Shown here one piece after another: positions 61,301 to 64,000 of a DNA stretch of 64,000 nucleotides. Both the position numbers and the translations under genes were made by a program. Positions within the stretch are counted from its first letter, which is position 1; each line of letters starts with the position of its first letter. Where the stretch lies: assembly GCA_900073065.1 (NCBI GenBank), contig FJOG01000016.1:976461-1040460 (forward strand). Direction: 5' to 3'. The notes beneath the pieces are model-generated. The model ran no database searches and was not told where the DNA came from. It saw only the letters and a list, made by a program, of their open reading frames with translations. Source of the DNA: Phialocephala subalpina. Its lineage: Eukaryota > Ascomycota > Leotiomycetes > Helotiales > Mollisiaceae.

Positions 61301-61700
61301 AGCTGGGTTCGCTCTGAGAGTCCGCGCTCTCAATGTCCCAGCCTCAATGGGAAGATTATCGGGAGGGAATACCCTTGGAATGTGCTGAACATCCTGGCCT
61401 GTAGGGGCCATTTTGCTTGATATTCGAATAATGCAGGGTTGAGAAAGTCAAACAAGGCTAGGCATCTTGCCCTGCTAAAGGCATCGCCCGAGGCTCGAAT
61501 AATAAAGGGTTGAGAAGGTTCTCGAAATTCTGAGTATCTCATTCCACCACTTTCATTACTTTATGTTTGAAGAATATGAGGTTAAGAATGTCTAGACAAA
61601 GCTATGCAACTTCCCCGACATGAGTCATCCATCGAAGCTCGAAGATCAAAGATCAACAAATTTCAAGCAACCCTAGGCCCTCGAAATTGCCGTACTCAAC
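58400..61700. repeat. Gene-free region resembling the 44.6-47.9 kb array
   Basis: No gene is recognised in 3.3 kb. The region repeats landmarks of the earlier array: a minus-strand TATAAATAGCCCTCCCCC block at about 58505-58522, followed ~95 bases later by a plus-strand ATATATAATAT; GACAACAA-type doublets near 58840-58860, 59490-59520 and 60495-60510; further TATATA boxes near 59065, 59290, 60718 and 61003. Spacing is less regular than in the first array. A small direct duplication (CGAATAAT…GGGTTGAGAA) lies at about 61425 and 61496. Confidence 0.4.
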
Positions 61701-63039
61701 TCAACCCCAAACAACAGCCGTCGGCCCCAGATTCTGACCGATGTCCAGTTTCCCAAAACTGATGTTGTCCTTCACTCCTGACAAAAATCCACTTTGATGG
61801 TCCCTCTCCAGAATCACCAAACTTTGTGAGACCTCGTTCCCCACAGCCAGGTACCGATTCTCGTGGTCATTCGAAAGATTGAAATGTTTCGGTATCTTTC
61901 CATATGTGGAATTATGACCGAGGTAAACCAAATGACCAGGTTCCGTTTGAGACGAGGGATCAGGATGGACGGAGAACATAGCGATGTTATCTAGAGAAAG
62001 GGTGGTCGTATCTCGGTTTGAGACATAGCAGAATCGACCATCGTTCGAGATCGCGACTTCAGAAGCGAGGAGATCGTTTGCGGGCGCTGTCCTGTTGGCT
62101 GCTAGTCCAACTGTTGAGATTAATTGCTTGAATGTAGTCTTCAACTGAGGCTCATGTCTCTCTTGCTTCTTGACATCGTTGACTAATCCATCGAGAGCGA
62201 AAACATGAACAGTGTTATCGATTTCGGACACGAGATACATATACGTCCTCGTGCTATTCCACTCCTTGAACGTCAAATGCCTCGGTCCAGTCCCCGGCTC
62301 AAGAGTGATGGTTTGATACAAGGAGACGTCGTAGGGAGACTTGACTCGATTACACGAAGCAGATCAGCGCCTCGGTCGGGTGAGAACATGAATTGGCCTG
62401 AGGGCTCGAAGAAAGCTTCGTGTGGGTTGGATTGTGTTTGTGAGTCTCCTGCACCGGGACCGGGGGTGGTGAGGCTGTAGTGGTAGATGTAGGTTGCTTG
62501 ACCTATGGTGCCGTTGTGAGAGAGGGGATGGATGGAGACAGTGGATCCGTCGCTGGGGGTTGTTAGCTTGGAAGCTGCGAAGGAGAGGGGGCAGGTACAT
62601 GTTTGCTGCGGTGAGGCTATGGCCATCTCGACTGACGTCGACGAAGACTCCTCCTTGTCCGTTACTGCTGACGGAATTGATAAGGTCGAGTCCGTATTCT
62701 GTGGGTTGAGAGCCATGATTGTATGCAGATCGAACAGAGAAGGAGAAAAGACCTCCGGAAGTATCGTTGACGGAGAACTCTTCTCTGGACATTGAGTCGA
62801 GCTTGTTGCCTCTAAGATGCAGCCACCCGGGTTTGAAACCTGCCTTGGTGTTTGTATCGAGGATCGTGATGCTTGACAATGCATTCTTGGAGGGGTCGAA
62901 TCGCAAAGTCAAAAGTCCACGACTTTGGAGAGCGACGCATAGAACTCGAGGCGTCAGGGACGAGGAAGGGTGCATATGCGAAAGCGCAAGAGATAAAATA
63001 GAAAAGGGCAACAGCGATGAAAGGAATCGAGAAGAACAT
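61701..63039 (-). pseudogene. Secreted lactonase-type seven-bladed beta-propeller protein, frameshifted
   Basis: The family includes 6-phosphogluconolactonase- and muconate-cyclase-like propeller proteins. Reading the minus strand from 63039 gives a signal peptide (MFFSIPFIAVALFYFISCAFA). A frame change near 62950 leads to RVLCVALQSRGLLTLRFDPS, GWLHL, GGLFSFSV and GGVFVDVSRDGHSLTAAN. An intron of 46 nt (GTACCT donor, GCTAACAAC branch, CCCAG) joins this to IDGSTVSIHPLSHNGTIG, SNPHEAFFEPSGQFMFSPDRGADLLRV. A second one-base change near 62352 leads to YQTITLEPGTGPRHL, ASEVAISNDGRFCYVSNR and the C-terminus, ending at 61701. The conserved PHEAFF, DRGAD and GxGPRHL motifs are all there. With two unexplained frame changes the gene is either broken or the assembly has two single-base errors. 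Confidence 0.7.
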
Positions 63040-63121
63040 TCTGCTTGGCGATTTTGTGGGAGATGAAATTGCGCGGTGTTCGAGTTGCTGCCACTTGGAC
63101 CTCCAACAGCAAACATTCAGC

Positions 63122-63130
63122 CATATATAC
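63122..63130 (-). promoter_or_regulatory. TATA-like box upstream of the lactonase-type gene
   Basis: Minus-strand GTATATATG lies ~85 bases upstream of the signal-peptide start codon at 63039, which also supports that start over internal ATGs. Confidence 0.35.
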
Positions 63131-63517
63131 TCATCACAACATCTTAATGGTGACGACAATCTCAAATATAAAATCATCTCAACTCGAAGTTCGGTATATG
63201 GAGCACCGTGTTACGATGTCCACGTCAGTGGTTGTCCGGACGGAACAGGCCTGACTAAAGATTATGCTGATTGGTCAACGCGTATGCTGGAGATTGCCAC
63301 TAGACATAGACATACCACAGCCGCATTTGTGTTGGAACTTGCAGGATATGGTATCTGGAGTACCGCCAAGGCTGACGTGCCGCAGCAAGAAGTTTAAAAT
63401 GATAGCGTGCAGGACAAACAATCGAACAACATTCAAAGCATCCAGACGCTGGTGTGGACTTGGATTCCAGGAACCAAATCTTATTCCCAGCAATATACTC
63501 ATACGCAAGTCGTCATC
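63131..63517. other. Intergenic region
   Basis: About 390 bases between the lactonase-type gene and the 3' end of the partial membrane-protein gene. No feature is seen. Confidence 0.4.
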
Positions 63518-64000
63518 TCAAGGAGATCCAACCTTCCCCTCCCCATAAACAAACACAAACCAAACAACACTGATCACGCCCGTGTACACCATCATCAAAA
63601 ATGCTGCCGTACCCCCAAAATCAACATCACTCTTCTCTCCATCCTTCCCCTCAACAACCTGTTCCAAACCCAATCCCTGCATCCTCTTCTCTCCCAACAA
63701 CGGAGAGACAACTCCTCCTATCGCCACGAAAGAAGTAAATACGGAGCCAGTTATCACGGTCCAGGCTAGGAGGTCGATGATGAAGACTTTATACCCGACC
63801 AAGTAGCCTAATGCCCAGATCCCGCCTGTTTCAAGCACAAGCATACCGCCCCGGAAACAAATCTCATAAAGCAGAGAGTAGCTTTTCTTGTCGTCCTCTT
63901 TGTTCTCGTTTTCTGAGGGTTTGCCAAGAGCCTTCGGCCCACCAATAATCCCGGACATAGTGACAGCAGTCAAAAGCAAGAACCAAAGCCCGCCATTGAC
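63518..64000 (-). CDS. Integral membrane protein, unknown family (5' end beyond window)
   Basis: An open minus-strand frame enters at the right edge of the window and ends at 63518, so only the last ~160 residues are visible. Hydrophobic segments occur at about FLLLTAVTMSGII, GGMLVLETGGIWALGYLVGY, FIIDLLAWTVITGSVFTSFVAIGGVV and TAAFLMMVYTGVISVVWFVFVY, that is three to four membrane helices joined by charged loops (PSENENKEDDKK and EGKDGEKSD). No family is recognised. The true start and any introns lie beyond 64000. Confidence 0.6.
   Translation of the reverse strand, partial: VNGGLWFLLLTAVTMSGIIGGPKALGKPSENENKEDDKKSYSLLYEICFRGGMLVLETGGIWALGYLVGYKVFIIDLLAWTVITGSVFTSFVAIGGVVSPLLGEKRMQGLGLEQVVEGKDGEKSDVDFGGTAAFLMMVYTGVISVVWFVFVYGEGKVGSP

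Overview
The window is nuclear DNA of a filamentous ascomycete. The genes have short introns (about 44-86 nt) with GTRNGT-type donors and CTRAC-type branch points. The families are typical of Pezizomycotina: Zn2Cys6 regulator, HET, Clr5, PTH11-like rhodopsin and quinate-repressor proteins, plus a copia retroelement that looks RIP-mutated. Leotiomycetes is my best guess, from general gene flavour only. Splice structures below were read by eye from frame continuity and splice signals.

Layout. 0.9-3.7 kb: Zn2Cys6 transcription factor. 5.3-6.4 kb: F-box/2EXR-like protein. 6.9-15.0 kb: a heterokaryon-incompatibility (HET) gene carrying nonsense codons and split by a ~6 kb Ty1/copia element with ~180-bp LTRs; the HET C-terminus resumes after the 3' LTR. 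15-18 kb: AT-rich degenerate repeats. 18.0-20.8 kb: one 910-aa protein joining a PTH11-like rhodopsin domain to a complete FucP-type sugar transporter. 23.8-26.1 kb: a small secreted protein and a secreted alpha-carbonic anhydrase. 27.2-30.4 kb: two decayed catabolic genes (TauD-like dioxygenase, FAD monooxygenase). 31.3-36.9 kb: a 1,737-aa, 8-exon GHKL-ATPase/DUF3883 protein of the NO VEIN type. 37.4-39.3 kb: hexose transporter. 42.3-44.3 kb: quinate-repressor (QutR/qa-1S)-like gene with a one-base frameshift. 44.6-47.9 kb: a diverged tandem array of ~575-bp non-coding units, each with paired TATA-like boxes and a TTGACAACAAC doublet. 49.5-51.7 kb: Clr5-TPR protein. 52.5-53.1 kb: a small unknown three-exon gene behind a MITE-like palindrome. 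53.9-56.0 kb: AAA ATPase. 57.3-58.4 kb: GPI-type GH128 glucanase. 58.4-61.7 kb: non-coding DNA resembling the first array. 61.7-63.0 kb: secreted lactonase-fold gene with frameshifts. 63.5-64.0 kb: partial membrane protein running off the right edge.

Genes do not form one pathway. The window reads as an accessory, repeat-rich region in which sensing/transport genes, allorecognition or defence-like genes (HET, NO VEIN-like) and cell-wall or secreted enzymes sit among decaying genes and mobile-element remnants. The strongest candidates for something new are the rhodopsin-FucP fusion, the NO VEIN-like ATPase/nuclease-like protein, and the ~575-bp paired-promoter-like array.
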